The notes: generated by a model not told the origin, from the letters alone. A stretch of DNA of 59,595 nucleotides from Mesorhizobium norvegicum (GCF_004919685.1 NZ_SMYZ01000063.1:1-59595), one strand, 5' to 3'; numbered from the stretch's first letter, positions 37,202-45,239 are shown. Program-made: numbers and translations.

Positions 37202-40200
37202 ATGGCCTTTGTCGAAACCACGAAGTGTAATCTTTTGCGGCAGGCGTGGCTGACGGCTTTCGTCGCCGCACTGCTTTGCCTTGCCGCGACCGCGCTTGCA
37301 GTTGCCGAGACGAAAAGCCTGAAGGGCGTGGCGCTGATCATCGGCCAGTCGAAATACGAACACATCGCAGCGCTGCCCAACCCCGCCAACGACGCCCGCG
37401 ACATGGCCAAGATGTTGACCGACCTCGGCTTCGACGCCCGCAGCGTCACCGATCGCGACGCCACCAAGCTGAAGCGCGACCTGGAGCGTTTCACGGAAGA
37501 TGCCGAAGGCGCCGATGTCGCCTTCATCTATTATTCCGGTCACGGCATCGAGGCCGGCGGCGAGAACTATCTGGTTCCGGTCGACGCCGACGTGTCGTCA
37601 CTGAAGGATGCCGACGCGGCTTTGGTGCCGATTTCCGCCGTCATGGACGCGTTGAAAAAGACCGTGCCGGTGACGATCGTGCTGCTCGACGCCTGCCGCA
37701 CCAATCCGTTCCCGCAGGACGCCGTGGTGCGACGCGCACCGACCGCTTCCGCCTCGCCGATTGGTGCCGGCGGGCTGGAACCGGTGCGCGGCGCCAAGGC
37801 GCTCGGCAATGCGCCGGCGGCCGACGCGAGCCTGGGTACGGTGGTCGGCTTTGCCGCCGAACCGGGTCGTCCGGCGCTCGATGGCGCCGCCGGCGAAAAC
37901 AGCCCTTACGCGTCCGCCCTGCTGCGCCACCTCGCGGCGATGAAGGGCACCGAGTTCGGCTCGGTCATGCGCATGGTGACCGAAGAAGTCTATCTCGACA
38001 CCAAGGCAAGGCAGCGCCCATGGGTCAATGAAAGCCTGCGCCGGCTGCTCTATTTCGGTGTCGCGCCAGCGGAGCCGACCGGCGACGACGGGCTGATCAC
38101 CGGCGAGCGGCGCCAGCTGCTGCTGACGATTTCCGACCTGCCCGACCCGAAACGGGCGCAGGTGGAACTGGTCTCGCTGCAGGAAGGCGTGCCGCTCGAT
38201 GCACTCTACGGTGTGCTGAAGGCGCTGGGCACGGAAAAGATCCCTGAGGATCCATCCGACCTGCAAAAGGTGCTCGACGCCCAGGCCGAGCGCCTGAAGA
38301 AGATGATGTCCGAGCGCGCCGCTTTGCGCACCGACGATCCGGAGATCAAGCGCCTCGTCGCCTCCGCCGACAAGGCCATCGGCCAGGGCGCCATCGTGAC
38401 GGCGCGGAAATTCCTCGACGATGCGGTCGGCCGGGTCGAACAGACCAACGATGCGGTCGATGAGGCCGAGGATCTCGTCAAGCAGAAGCGCCTTGCCGAT
38501 GCCGCGATCTACGCCAGACGCGCCGGTGCCTCGGCGCTGGTCTTCGACTACAAGTCCGCCGCCGGCGACTACGCCAAGGCGTTTTCGCTGGCCGAAAAAT
38601 GGGACGACAAGCTGCGCTGGAACTACAAGAACCAGGAAGCCGAGGCGCTGAACGCTTACGGCTACGCCACTGGCGACCTGGATGCGCTGCAGCGCTCCAT
38701 CGAGGCCTATCGCACCATCCTGAACTTCATCCCCAATGGCGAACAGAATCGCGACTGGGCGATCACCCGCAACAACATGGCGGTGGTGCTGCAGACCATC
38801 GGCGAGCGCGAGACGGAGACCGCACACCTTGAAGAGGCAGCGCTGATCTTTCGCGATTCCCTCGTCGTGTTCGAGCGCGAGAAGGACGATCTCAACTGGG
38901 CCGCCGCGCAGAACAATCTGGCCAATGTGCTGTTGAAGATCGGCGAACGCGAGAGCGACCCGAAGCGCCTGAACGAAGCGGTGGTGGCGATGCGCGCGAC
39001 ATTGGAGAAGCGCCCGCGTGAAAAAGTGCCGCTCGACTGGGCCGCTTCGCAGAACAATCTCGGCCTGGCGCTCTATGCGCTGTCCGAGCGCAAAGCCGCC
39101 GGCGAACATCTGACGCAAGCCGAGGCGGCCTACCGGCTGGCACTTGAGGAATACACGCGCGAAAAGGCGCCGGTTGAATGGGCGATGGTCGAGAACAATC
39201 TCGGCAACACGCTGGTGTCGCTCGGCATTCAGCTCAACGACAAGGCGAAGATCAACGAGGCGGCCGACGCGTTCCGTGCCGCGCTCGAGGTGCGAACCCG
39301 TGAAACCTTCCCGGTCTCGTGGGCAACCAGCCGGCTCAACCTCGGCAACGCGCTGAGCGGCGTCGCCCGCTTCGATATGGGCACCGGCGCGCTCGAGGAG
39401 GCCGCGGCCGCCTATGACGATGCGCTGACGGTGTTTACCCGGCAGCGTTTCCCGATGGACTGGGCGTCGGCGCAGAACAATCTCGGTTCGATCTACCAGA
39501 CGCTTGGCCAGCGCACCCGCGACGCGGCCAAGCTGGAGCAGTCGGCCGCGGCGTTCCAGGCCGCCCGGCAGGTCTATGTCAGACGGAAATTCCCTCTCGA
39601 CTGGGCAATGAGCCACTACAATCTCGGCAACACGCTGCAGCTTCTGGGCGGCGTCACCGACAAGCCCGAGCATTACAGCGAGGCGGTCGACGCTTACCGC
39701 GATGCATTGCGCGAGTATAAGCGCGAGACGAATCCGCGCCAATGGGCGTTGGCCCAGGCCGGCCTCGGATCGACGCTGCATTGGCTGAGCATGAGCAATG
39801 CCGACCCCAAGACCTTGCTAGAGTCCATCGCAGCCCGCAGGGCGGCACTCGAAGTGCTGACCGTCGACGCGGCACCGGTCGACTGGGCCAACGCCCAGAA
39901 CGGCATCGGCATGAGCCTGCTCAACCTCGGCAATCTCGAACGCACCGACAAATATCTCGGTGATGCCGAGGCCGCCTTCACGGCGACGCTGAAGGTATTC
40001 ACCAGGGAAAGCCTGCCCATGCAGTGGGCCTTCGAACAGAACAATCTCGGCGACATCCATTGGAACCGCGGCAGCTATGGTGGCGGCAAGGCTGAATATC
40101 AAAAGGCGATCGAATTCTTCGAGAACGCCAAGCAGGGCTTTACCGAAGCCGGCTACACGATCCCCATCCCGCTCACCGACCAGAAGATCGATCTGGTGAA

Positions 40201-40222
40201 GAAGCAGATGGCGAAGAAGTAG
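37202..40222 (+). CDS. Secreted caspase-like (C14) protein with TPR-like repeat array
   Basis: A 1006-residue protein. A signal peptide or anchor (about residues 14-35, AALLCLAATALAVAE) precedes a caspase p20-type domain (about 40-260). The dyad is intact: His114 in YYSGHGIEAGGENYLVP and Cys165 in LLDACRTNPF. A charged helical linker (about 300-440) leads to roughly ten TPR-like repeats, spaced 50-60 residues and marked by W-A-x-x-x-x-N-L-G-x-x-L (for example DWAASQNNLGLAL). The cleaved targets are unknown; the repeats suggest docking of partners in the periplasm. The start at ATG 37202 is preferred over TTG 37172. Confidence 0.9.
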   Translation: MAFVETTKCNLLRQAWLTAFVAALLCLAATALAVAETKSLKGVALIIGQSKYEHIAALPNPANDARDMAKMLTDLGFDARSVTDRDATKLKRDLERFTEDAEGADVAFIYYSGHGIEAGGENYLVPVDADVSSLKDADAALVPISAVMDALKKTVPVTIVLLDACRTNPFPQDAVVRRAPTASASPIGAGGLEPVRGAKALGNAPAADASLGTVVGFAAEPGRPALDGAAGENSPYASALLRHLAAMKGTEFGSVMRMVTEEVYLDTKARQRPWVNESLRRLLYFGVAPAEPTGDDGLITGERRQLLLTISDLPDPKRAQVELVSLQEGVPLDALYGVLKALGTEKIPEDPSDLQKVLDAQAERLKKMMSERAALRTDDPEIKRLVASADKAIGQGAIVTARKFLDDAVGRVEQTNDAVDEAEDLVKQKRLADAAIYARRAGASALVFDYKSAAGDYAKAFSLAEKWDDKLRWNYKNQEAEALNAYGYATGDLDALQRSIEAYRTILNFIPNGEQNRDWAITRNNMAVVLQTIGERETETAHLEEAALIFRDSLVVFEREKDDLNWAAAQNNLANVLLKIGERESDPKRLNEAVVAMRATLEKRPREKVPLDWAASQNNLGLALYALSERKAAGEHLTQAEAAYRLALEEYTREKAPVEWAMVENNLGNTLVSLGIQLNDKAKINEAADAFRAALEVRTRETFPVSWATSRLNLGNALSGVARFDMGTGALEEAAAAYDDALTVFTRQRFPMDWASAQNNLGSIYQTLGQRTRDAAKLEQSAAAFQAARQVYVRRKFPLDWAMSHYNLGNTLQLLGGVTDKPEHYSEAVDAYRDALREYKRETNPRQWALAQAGLGSTLHWLSMSNADPKTLLESIAARRAALEVLTVDAAPVDWANAQNGIGMSLLNLGNLERTDKYLGDAEAAFTATLKVFTRESLPMQWAFEQNNLGDIHWNRGSYGGGKAEYQKAIEFFENAKQGFTEAGYTIPIPLTDQKIDLVKKQMAKK

Positions 40223-40319
40223 GCTTACCGCCGACCGCGCCTTGTCTTTCGGCCGGCTTTACCGTCCCTATATGTCCTGTCACCGGAACCCATTGCCGGG
40301 AACCGGAGAAGGATAGCGG

Positions 40320-40868
40320 ATGATTCGATTTGCCTTGGCGTTGTTCCTGCTTGTTGTCCCCCGCGTGGCTCACGCCACGGATGCAGGTTGGGCGCTGCTG
40401 CGCGATGGCGGCCATGTCGTGCTGCTTCGCCATGCCATGGTCACCGGCACGACCGATCCGGCCAATTTCGACGTCGACAGCTGCGCCACCCAGATGAACC
40501 TGTCGGCGCGCGGCAAGCAGCAGGCGAGCAAGATCGGCGCTCTGTTTGCCGCTCGGGCGGCACCGATCGAGCGCGTGCTGTCCAGCCGCTATTGCCGCTG
40601 CCTCGACACCGCCCGCATCGCCTTCGAGGCCGAGCCGGAACTGTTTGCACCGCTGGATCTCCTGAAGGGCGACGAGACGCAGAAGGCCGCGCAGATCGCC
40701 GCGATCATGAAGGAGATCCGCGCCTATTCCGGCTCCGACAATCTGGTCATGGTCACCCATCTGGAAGACATCGTGGCACTGACCGGCATCTCGCCGCGCG
40801 AAGGCGAGGCCGTGGTCGTCGAGCCGCAGGGCGATGGCCTGCGCGTGCTCGGCCGCGTCACCTTTTAG
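40320..40868 (+). CDS. Secreted histidine phosphatase family protein
   Basis: A 182-residue protein with a signal peptide (cleavage after VAHA). The family's LLRHA motif (Arg37, His38, a variant of RHG) is near the N-terminus, with SSRYCRCLDTA as the second Arg site and VTHLEDI supplying the second catalytic His. It is probably a periplasmic phosphatase; the substrate is unknown. The stop codon overlaps that of the convergent SRPBCC gene by three bases. Confidence 0.87.
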   Translation: MIRFALALFLLVVPRVAHATDAGWALLRDGGHVVLLRHAMVTGTTDPANFDVDSCATQMNLSARGKQQASKIGALFAARAAPIERVLSSRYCRCLDTARIAFEAEPELFAPLDLLKGDETQKAAQIAAIMKEIRAYSGSDNLVMVTHLEDIVALTGISPREGEAVVVEPQGDGLRVLGRVTF

Positions 40869-41335
40869 GCGTGGCGATGTCCGGCTGACGCGCCGGTGAG
40901 CAGCCACGCATCGATGCGGACTTTCCATGCCTCGATCATATGCGCGAACGCATCCTGCGTCAGTTCTGACAGATACGACCTTCCTGCCGCGTTCAAGGCC
41001 GTGAACGTATAGGCAATCGACGCTTCAGTGCCGCCGTCGGTCACCTGGCGGCAGGCCACCTCGACAAACCCGAAACGCGAATCCGGAGTGACCCTGACAT
41101 AGCGGACACGATGCCCGGCAGGATCCCAGTCGGCGCAGGCCCAGAGTGTCGTCTCACCACCGTGGACGGTCCGGAAGACCATGCCTTGCTGCGTTTCTCC
41201 GCTTTGCGGATGCAGGAACTCCGGCTCCCAGCCATCCACCCACAAGGTCTCGCCGATCGGCGTGAACAACGGGAAGACGCGATCGATCGGCCCGGAAAGA
41301 ACGATGCTGTGATTGCGCTCAAGATGGCTCGTCAT
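40865..41335 (-). CDS. SRPBCC-family protein
   Basis: A 156-residue START-like fold protein: IVLSGPIDRVFPLFTPIGETLWVDGWEPEFL at the N-terminus and a long C-terminal helix (SELTQDAFAHMIEAWKVRIDAWL). Such proteins bind hydrophobic ligands or act as cyclases; no specific role can be assigned. Its ATG overlaps the stop of the RHH gene (ATGA), so the two are translationally coupled. Confidence 0.8.
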   Translation of the reverse strand: MTSHLERNHSIVLSGPIDRVFPLFTPIGETLWVDGWEPEFLHPQSGETQQGMVFRTVHGGETTLWACADWDPAGHRVRYVRVTPDSRFGFVEVACRQVTDGGTEASIAYTFTALNAAGRSYLSELTQDAFAHMIEAWKVRIDAWLLTGASAGHRHA

Positions 41336-41580
41336 CCGCCTTCCCCCTCAGTCAGGCGGTGGCTGTCCGCCGCGCCGAGCTCCAGTCCGTAGATGCGCTT
41401 CAACTGGCTGATCGTTTCCAGGGTTGCTGGTGAAAACGGCGCCTGCCCTTCGAAAGCATGCAGCACGATGCCTTCGATCAGATCGCCGAGGCTCATGTCG
41501 CGATGCTCGGCCAAGGCCTTGAGCACTTTCACCAGTCGTTTTTCCAGGCGGACCCCGGTCTGAACGCGTTCGATGTTCAT
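41332..41580 (-). CDS. Small ribbon-helix-helix-like regulator
   Basis: An 82-residue protein. Its N-terminus, ERVQTGVRLEKRLVKVLKALAEHRDMSLGDLIEGIVLHAFE, has the beta-strand and two-helix pattern of ribbon-helix-helix DNA-binding proteins; the C-terminal half is unassigned. It overlaps the SRPBCC gene by four bases. A repeat-rich operator-like sequence sits 14-32 bases upstream of its ATG, which suggests autoregulation and possible control of the divergent tRNA-like/slipin unit. It could also be the DNA-binding half of a toxin-antitoxin-like pair, but the partner does not look like a toxin. Confidence 0.75.
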   Translation of the reverse strand: MNIERVQTGVRLEKRLVKVLKALAEHRDMSLGDLIEGIVLHAFEGQAPFSPATLETISQLKRIYGLELGAADSHRLTEGEGG

Positions 41581-41586
41581 AACCTA

Positions 41587-41612
41587 TTGGTATCATGGTA
41601 CATTGGTACCAT
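41587..41612. promoter_or_regulatory. Operator-like repeats upstream of RHH gene
   Basis: ttggtatcat (41587-41596) and ttggtaccat (41603-41612) are direct repeats 16 bases apart. atggtac (41595-41601) and gtaccat (41606-41612) are inverted around attg. Ribbon-helix-helix proteins usually bind such spaced repeats, so this is the likely autoregulatory site. Confidence 0.55.
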
Positions 41613-41836
41613 CAAGTGTGGATACCTGGCGACGACCGGGCCTGTTGCCGAAATGCCACCATTGAAAGAAGCCGCGAATCGGCCACCACATGCCGCTTGC
41701 GACAACCCGTCGCAGGGGCTATAGGCGCGCTCCCGGTCACGAGAACCGAAGTGAGCACAGCGGTTGGAGCTTTCGTCTCCGCCCGTGCAGGCGGCTTTGC
41801 CGCCCTGTATACGGCGCCGCTTCGGGGATTGGGATC

Positions 41837-41910
41837 GCGGATGTAGCTCAACTGGGAGAGCGCCGGATTTTATCCGGAGGTTGTGGGTTCGAGTCCCTTC
41901 ATCTGCACCA
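41837..41910 (+). ncRNA. tRNA-like RNA with shortened anticodon loop
   Basis: A 74-base sequence folds as a cloverleaf: acceptor 41837-41843 with 41900-41906 (all seven pairs, one G-T), D-arm GCTC/GAGC, a T-arm with the canonical TTCGAGT loop, and an encoded 3' ACCA. The anticodon arm is abnormal: stem CCGGA/TCCGG encloses only five bases, TTTTA (41868-41872), instead of seven, and the T-stem has a T-T mismatch and a G-T pair. It therefore cannot be a normal decoding tRNA. It runs straight into a second tRNA-like unit and lies 425 bases before the slipin gene. A pseudogene is the alternative. Confidence 0.7.
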
Positions 41911-41988
41911 CGGATAGCTCAGTTTGGTTAGAGCATCAGATTGTTAATCTGACTGTCGAAGGTTCGATTCCTTCTCCATTGGCCTCCA
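41908..41988 (+). ncRNA. Second tRNA-like RNA, Asn(GTT)-like core, overlapping the first
   Basis: D-arm GCTC/GAGC (41917-41934), anticodon stem TCAGA/TCTGA with the seven-base loop TTGTTAA (anticodon GTT, 41943-41945) and T-arm GAAGG/CCTTC are all perfect. The acceptor is not: the seven bases before the TA linker are 41908-41914, which include the CCA end of the first tRNA-like unit. They pair with 41975-41981 at only five of seven positions, and CCA does not follow directly after the discriminator base. The core is unlike usual alphaproteobacterial tRNA-Asn. It is either a decayed tRNA or a dedicated tRNA mimic. An automatic scan may label it tRNA-Asn. Confidence 0.65.
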
Positions 41989-42334
41989 AGCCATCCGAAA
42001 AACGGTCCGGGGACTGGAATGCGAAAGACTGGACGGACGGCCCAAGCCTTCGGGTGCGGATCATCCCAACAGTCTGACGCCATCGGCTCGCGGCCAGGCC
42101 CGCGGTGACGATCAAGGCGCAACGTCGCCGGCAAAGGAAGCTTCGGCCTCCGGCGCCCGCTTCACTGCCCCACGATCCGCTCCCGCAGGCCCGCCACGGA
42201 TTGGTGCCACCAGTCCCCGGATCATTCGTGCCCGGACCATGATGCAAGACGACGATGTGAAACGAGAAACGAAAAGGAAGATCGACGCATGACTTGACGC
42301 CTCGCATGGGGCCATGCCCGACAGGAGTGAGACA
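41989..42334. other. 346-base non-coding stretch between tRNA-like pair and slipin gene
   Basis: No convincing ORF is seen on either strand; short frames here lack protein character. The segment is likely the leader of the slipin gene: it ends in caggagtgaga, a strong ribosome site. I see no clear sigma-54 (-24/-12) promoter or terminator. Whether the tRNA-like units and slipin share a transcript cannot be decided from sequence. Confidence 0.5.
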
Positions 42335-43477
42335 ATGACTATTCTCGACAAGGTTCTTGGGCGCGAGCGCGTCCTCGTAAGGGAAAACGAACGTGCCCTC
42401 ACCCTCCACAAGGGGGAGATCAAGGCTGTCCTGCTGCCGGGCGAGCACGCGCTCGCCAACCGGCGCGGCAGCCTTGAAGTGTCCCGGCACGATCTGAAGA
42501 ACCCGGAATTCGTTTCGGCATACGAGAAGGCGTTGTTCGACAAGCTCCCGGATGTGGCCGCGCGTCATTTCACCGTCGTTCGCACCGGGCGCACGGAGGT
42601 TGCCGTCATCGAGCGTGACGGCAATTTGCACGCCGTGCTGGCGCCGGATCGCAAGCTCGTGCTGTGGACGGATGCCGGTCCGTGGAAGGTCGCGCTGATC
42701 GACACATCAGTCGATCTCGCCATCGATGCGGCGGTCATGCGCCGGCTCGGCCAGGCCCGGAAGGCGGAATTGATGTCCGTCCATCCGGTCGTCGATGGTC
42801 AGGCCGGACTGCTCTTCATCGACGGTGTCCTGGTCAGGACGCTGACGGCGGGCGTGCATGGCTTCTGGAACGTCGGACGCATGGTGCAGATCAAGGTCGT
42901 CGACCTCAAGCGCCAGTCGCTCGACGTTGCCGGGCAGGAAGTGCTGACCAAGGATCGCGTGACGATCCGCGTCAACATCGCTGCCGAATACCGGGTCGTC
43001 GATCCGGTCAAGGCGGTGAGCATGGTGAAGGACTTCTCCGAAGCCCTCTACCGCGCCCTGCAGTATGCCTTCCGCAAGACGCTTGGCGCGCTGACACTCG
43101 ATCAGATCCTCGAAAAGAAGGTGACGATCGACGAGGAAGCGGCAGCCAAGGTCCGCGCCGACATGGCCGAGATCGGAGTGGAGGTCAGCGATATCGCCCT
43201 CAAGGATGTCATCCTGCCGGGCGAGATGCGCGAGATCCTCAACCAGGTGGTGTCGGCCGAAAAGCAGGCCGAGGCCAACATCATCCGCCGCCGCGAGGAG
43301 ACGAACGCCACGCGTTCGCTGCTCAACACGGCCAGGGTGATGGCGGAAAACCCGGTGATGCTGCGGTTGAAGGAGCTCGAGGCTCTGGAAACCATCGCCG
43401 GCAAGGTCGAGCGGCTGACCGTCCACAACGGAACGGGCGGACTGCTGAACGACCTGGTCAAGCTCCGCGACAGCTGA
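42335..43477 (+). CDS. Slipin (SPFH / band-7 family protein)
   Basis: A 380-residue protein. The first 170 residues are an N-terminal region with no clear transmembrane span. The SPFH/band-7 domain follows (about 175-300: VDLKRQSLDVAGQEVLTKDRVTIRVNIAAEYRVVDPVKAV), with EIGVEVSDIALKDVILPGEMREILNQVVSAEKQAEANIIRRREE leading into a coiled coil. Slipins form ring or scaffold assemblies at membranes. Genes of this group have been noted in some RNA-repair neighbourhoods, and two tRNA-like sequences lie just upstream here. The ribosome site is caggagtgag. A palindrome overlaps its stop codon. Confidence 0.88.
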   Translation: MTILDKVLGRERVLVRENERALTLHKGEIKAVLLPGEHALANRRGSLEVSRHDLKNPEFVSAYEKALFDKLPDVAARHFTVVRTGRTEVAVIERDGNLHAVLAPDRKLVLWTDAGPWKVALIDTSVDLAIDAAVMRRLGQARKAELMSVHPVVDGQAGLLFIDGVLVRTLTAGVHGFWNVGRMVQIKVVDLKRQSLDVAGQEVLTKDRVTIRVNIAAEYRVVDPVKAVSMVKDFSEALYRALQYAFRKTLGALTLDQILEKKVTIDEEAAAKVRADMAEIGVEVSDIALKDVILPGEMREILNQVVSAEKQAEANIIRRREETNATRSLLNTARVMAENPVMLRLKELEALETIAGKVERLTVHNGTGGLLNDLVKLRDS

Positions 43478-43525
43478 TGCATGTCGCCCAAAAGTGGTTC
43501 CGGTTTTGGAAAAACGACATGCATC
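43476..43525. repeat. Extragenic palindrome overlapping the slipin stop codon
   Basis: gatgcatgtcg (43476-43486) and cgacatgcatc (43515-43525) are exact inverted repeats, with inner arms ccaaaa and ttttgg. This gcatgtcg/cgacatgc hairpin is a dispersed palindrome in Mesorhizobium and relatives. Here it supplies the last two bases of the slipin stop codon. Confidence 0.7.
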
Positions 43526-43552
43526 GAAACAAAGGCTGACGTAACGTTAACG

Positions 43553-43583
43553 GAAGGGCCGCCGGGTCGACCGGCGGCCCTTC
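43553..43583 (+). terminator. Hairpin terminator after slipin gene
   Basis: gaagggccgccgg and ccggcggcccttc form a perfect 13-base stem around gtcga, followed by ttgcgttt. The T-tract is interrupted, but stem strength and position between slipin and acpXL make termination likely. Confidence 0.7.
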
Positions 43584-43710
43584 TTGCGTTTCCTAGGCAC
43601 CCTACCCATCTGCGCCCGGCGTATCAGGCCTTTTCCTGCCGGGAAAAACCGATTAGACAGCGCCCAAACAAGATGCGGACAGATTCCGCCCGCAACCGAA
43701 GGAAAAGCCC

Positions 43711-43992
43711 TTGTCCACCACGTTCGACAAAGTCGCCAAGATCATTGCCGACACCAGCGAGATCGATATCGACACCATCACGCCCGAAAGCCACACGATC
43801 GACGATCTCGGCATCGACAGCCTCGATTTCCTCGACATCGTCTTCGCCATCGACAAGGAATTCGGCATCAAGGTGCCGCTGGAAAAGTGGACCCAGGAGG
43901 TCAATGACGGCAAGGCTTCGACCGACGATTACTTCGTCATGAAGAACCTGTGCGCCAAGATCGACGCACTGGTCGCCGCCAAGACCGCCTGA
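43711..43992 (+). CDS. acpXL: Acyl carrier protein AcpXL for very-long-chain lipid A fatty acid
   Basis: A 93-residue acyl carrier protein. The phosphopantetheine site is Ser37 in LGIDSLDFLDIVFAIDKEFGIKVPLEKW, a stretch diagnostic of rhizobial AcpXL rather than AcpP. It carries the growing 27-hydroxyoctacosanoate-type chain that LpxXL puts on lipid A. The start is TTG at 43711 behind aaggaaaa; the N-terminus MSTTFDKVAKIIA matches the family. It heads a plus-strand cluster with two ketosynthases, a dehydrogenase and lpxXL. Confidence 0.95.
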   Translation: MSTTFDKVAKIIADTSEIDIDTITPESHTIDDLGIDSLDFLDIVFAIDKEFGIKVPLEKWTQEVNDGKASTDDYFVMKNLCAKIDALVAAKTA

Positions 43993-44048
43993 CGTCAGTT
44001 GAGCGCGCGATCTTGACGCGCTCTGCCGCCTGACCCACAAAGCCGCCC

Positions 44049-45239
44049 ATGAGCAGCCCCCGCGACGTCGTCATCACTGGTATCGGCCTTGTCTCCTCGC
44101 TGGGGGAAGGTCCGGACGCCCATTGGCAGAAGCTCGCGCAGCCGGGCCTACAGCCGGTGCTCGAAGCGGCGCGCTTTGCACCCTATACCGTCCATCCATT
44201 GCCTGAGATCGACTGGAACCTGCAGATCGCCAAGCGCGGCGATCAGCGCCAGATGGAAACCTGGCAGAGGCTCGGCACCTACGCTGCCGGCCTTGCACTG
44301 GACGACGCCGGCATCAAGGGCAATGACGAACTCTGCGCGACCATGGACATGGTTGTGGCCGCAGGCGGTGGCGAGCGCGACGAGGCGGTCGATGCCGCCA
44401 TTCTCGCCGCTTCGGAAAGCCGCAATGACCGCGATGTGCTGCTCAACGAGAAATTGACCACCGAATTACGGCCGACACTGTTCCTGGCCCAGCTGTCCAA
44501 CCTGCTCGCCGGCAACATCTCCATCGTCCACAAGGTCACCGGCTCGTCCAGAACCTTCATGGGCGAGGAAGGTGCCGGCGTCGCCGCCGTCGAGACGGCC
44601 GCCGCGCGCATCCGCTCGGGCCAGTCGACACACATCCTGGTCGGCGGTGCCTTCCAGACCGAACATTCCGACATGCTGCTCGGCTATGAGCTTGCCGGCT
44701 ATTTGCATCGCGGCCCGTGGAAGCCGGTCTGGCAAAGACAGGGCGCTGAAGGCGGCGGCGTTGTGACCGGATCCGGCGGCGCCTTCCTGGTGCTGGAGCA
44801 GCGCGAACACGCGACAGACCGGGGTCGGAAAATCTATGCCGAGCTTGGGCCGGTCGTCTCTGGCCGCGCCAGGCGGCCACGGGGAGAACTCGACGCCGAG
44901 ATCGCCGCACTGCTCAAGCAGGCTGCATTGCCGAACGGCAAATTGCTGGCCCTGTCGGGCGCATCGGGGGCGCATGCGGCGACATCAGCCGAAAAGGCAG
45001 CGCTCGACGCCAATCCGGCGATCGCCGCGCGCGGTTTCTCGACGCTGACCGGCCACATGAAGGAAGCGCAGTTTCCCTTCGCCGTGGCGCTGGCGGCACT
45101 CGCCGTCGACCGCAAGGCCGCCTATCCTGTTTTTGATACCGCAGCCGAGACGCCGTTCGAAGGCGTTCCCGCAGCCGTCCTTGCAACGGCGATCGGCTAT
45201 CACCAATTCGAAGGCATGGCGCTGGTCAATGCCGCCTGA
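44049..45239 (+). CDS. fabF2XL: Beta-ketoacyl-ACP synthase-like protein FabF2XL, lacking the active-site Cys
   Basis: A 396-residue thiolase-fold condensing-enzyme homologue (VVITGIGLVSSLGEG at the N-terminus, HILVGGAF, LTGHMKEAQFPFAVALAAL near the end). Where active ketosynthases have TACASG, it reads VTGSSRTFMGEEGAGVAAV (about residues 163-181), with no Cys. It is therefore probably a non-catalytic partner of FabF1XL, in the manner of a chain-length factor. It lies 56 bases after acpXL and 51 before fabF1XL. In other rhizobia a fabZ-type dehydratase gene stands before it; none is present here. Confidence 0.88.
   Translation: MSSPRDVVITGIGLVSSLGEGPDAHWQKLAQPGLQPVLEAARFAPYTVHPLPEIDWNLQIAKRGDQRQMETWQRLGTYAAGLALDDAGIKGNDELCATMDMVVAAGGGERDEAVDAAILAASESRNDRDVLLNEKLTTELRPTLFLAQLSNLLAGNISIVHKVTGSSRTFMGEEGAGVAAVETAAARIRSGQSTHILVGGAFQTEHSDMLLGYELAGYLHRGPWKPVWQRQGAEGGGVVTGSGGAFLVLEQREHATDRGRKIYAELGPVVSGRARRPRGELDAEIAALLKQAALPNGKLLALSGASGAHAATSAEKAALDANPAIAARGFSTLTGHMKEAQFPFAVALAALAVDRKAAYPVFDTAAETPFEGVPAAVLATAIGYHQFEGMALVNAA

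Noticed and set aside
37598..39781. 727-residue open frame antisense to the caspase-like gene
   Set aside because: It is a shadow frame produced by high GC in the third codon position; the composition is Arg/Ala/Gly-rich with no domain, and the sense frame has clear motifs throughout.
41613..41836. Sigma-54 promoter upstream of the tRNA-like RNAs, as expected for RtcR control
   Set aside because: No GG-N10-GC element with TGGCAC/TTGC character was found. The only spacing match is inside a ggcggc/gccgcc hairpin.
41837..41988. A pair of ordinary tRNA genes (Gln- or Lys-like and Asn)
   Set aside because: The first lacks a seven-base anticodon loop, and the second has a mismatched acceptor that overlaps the first tRNA's CCA. 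Normal decoding function is not supported.
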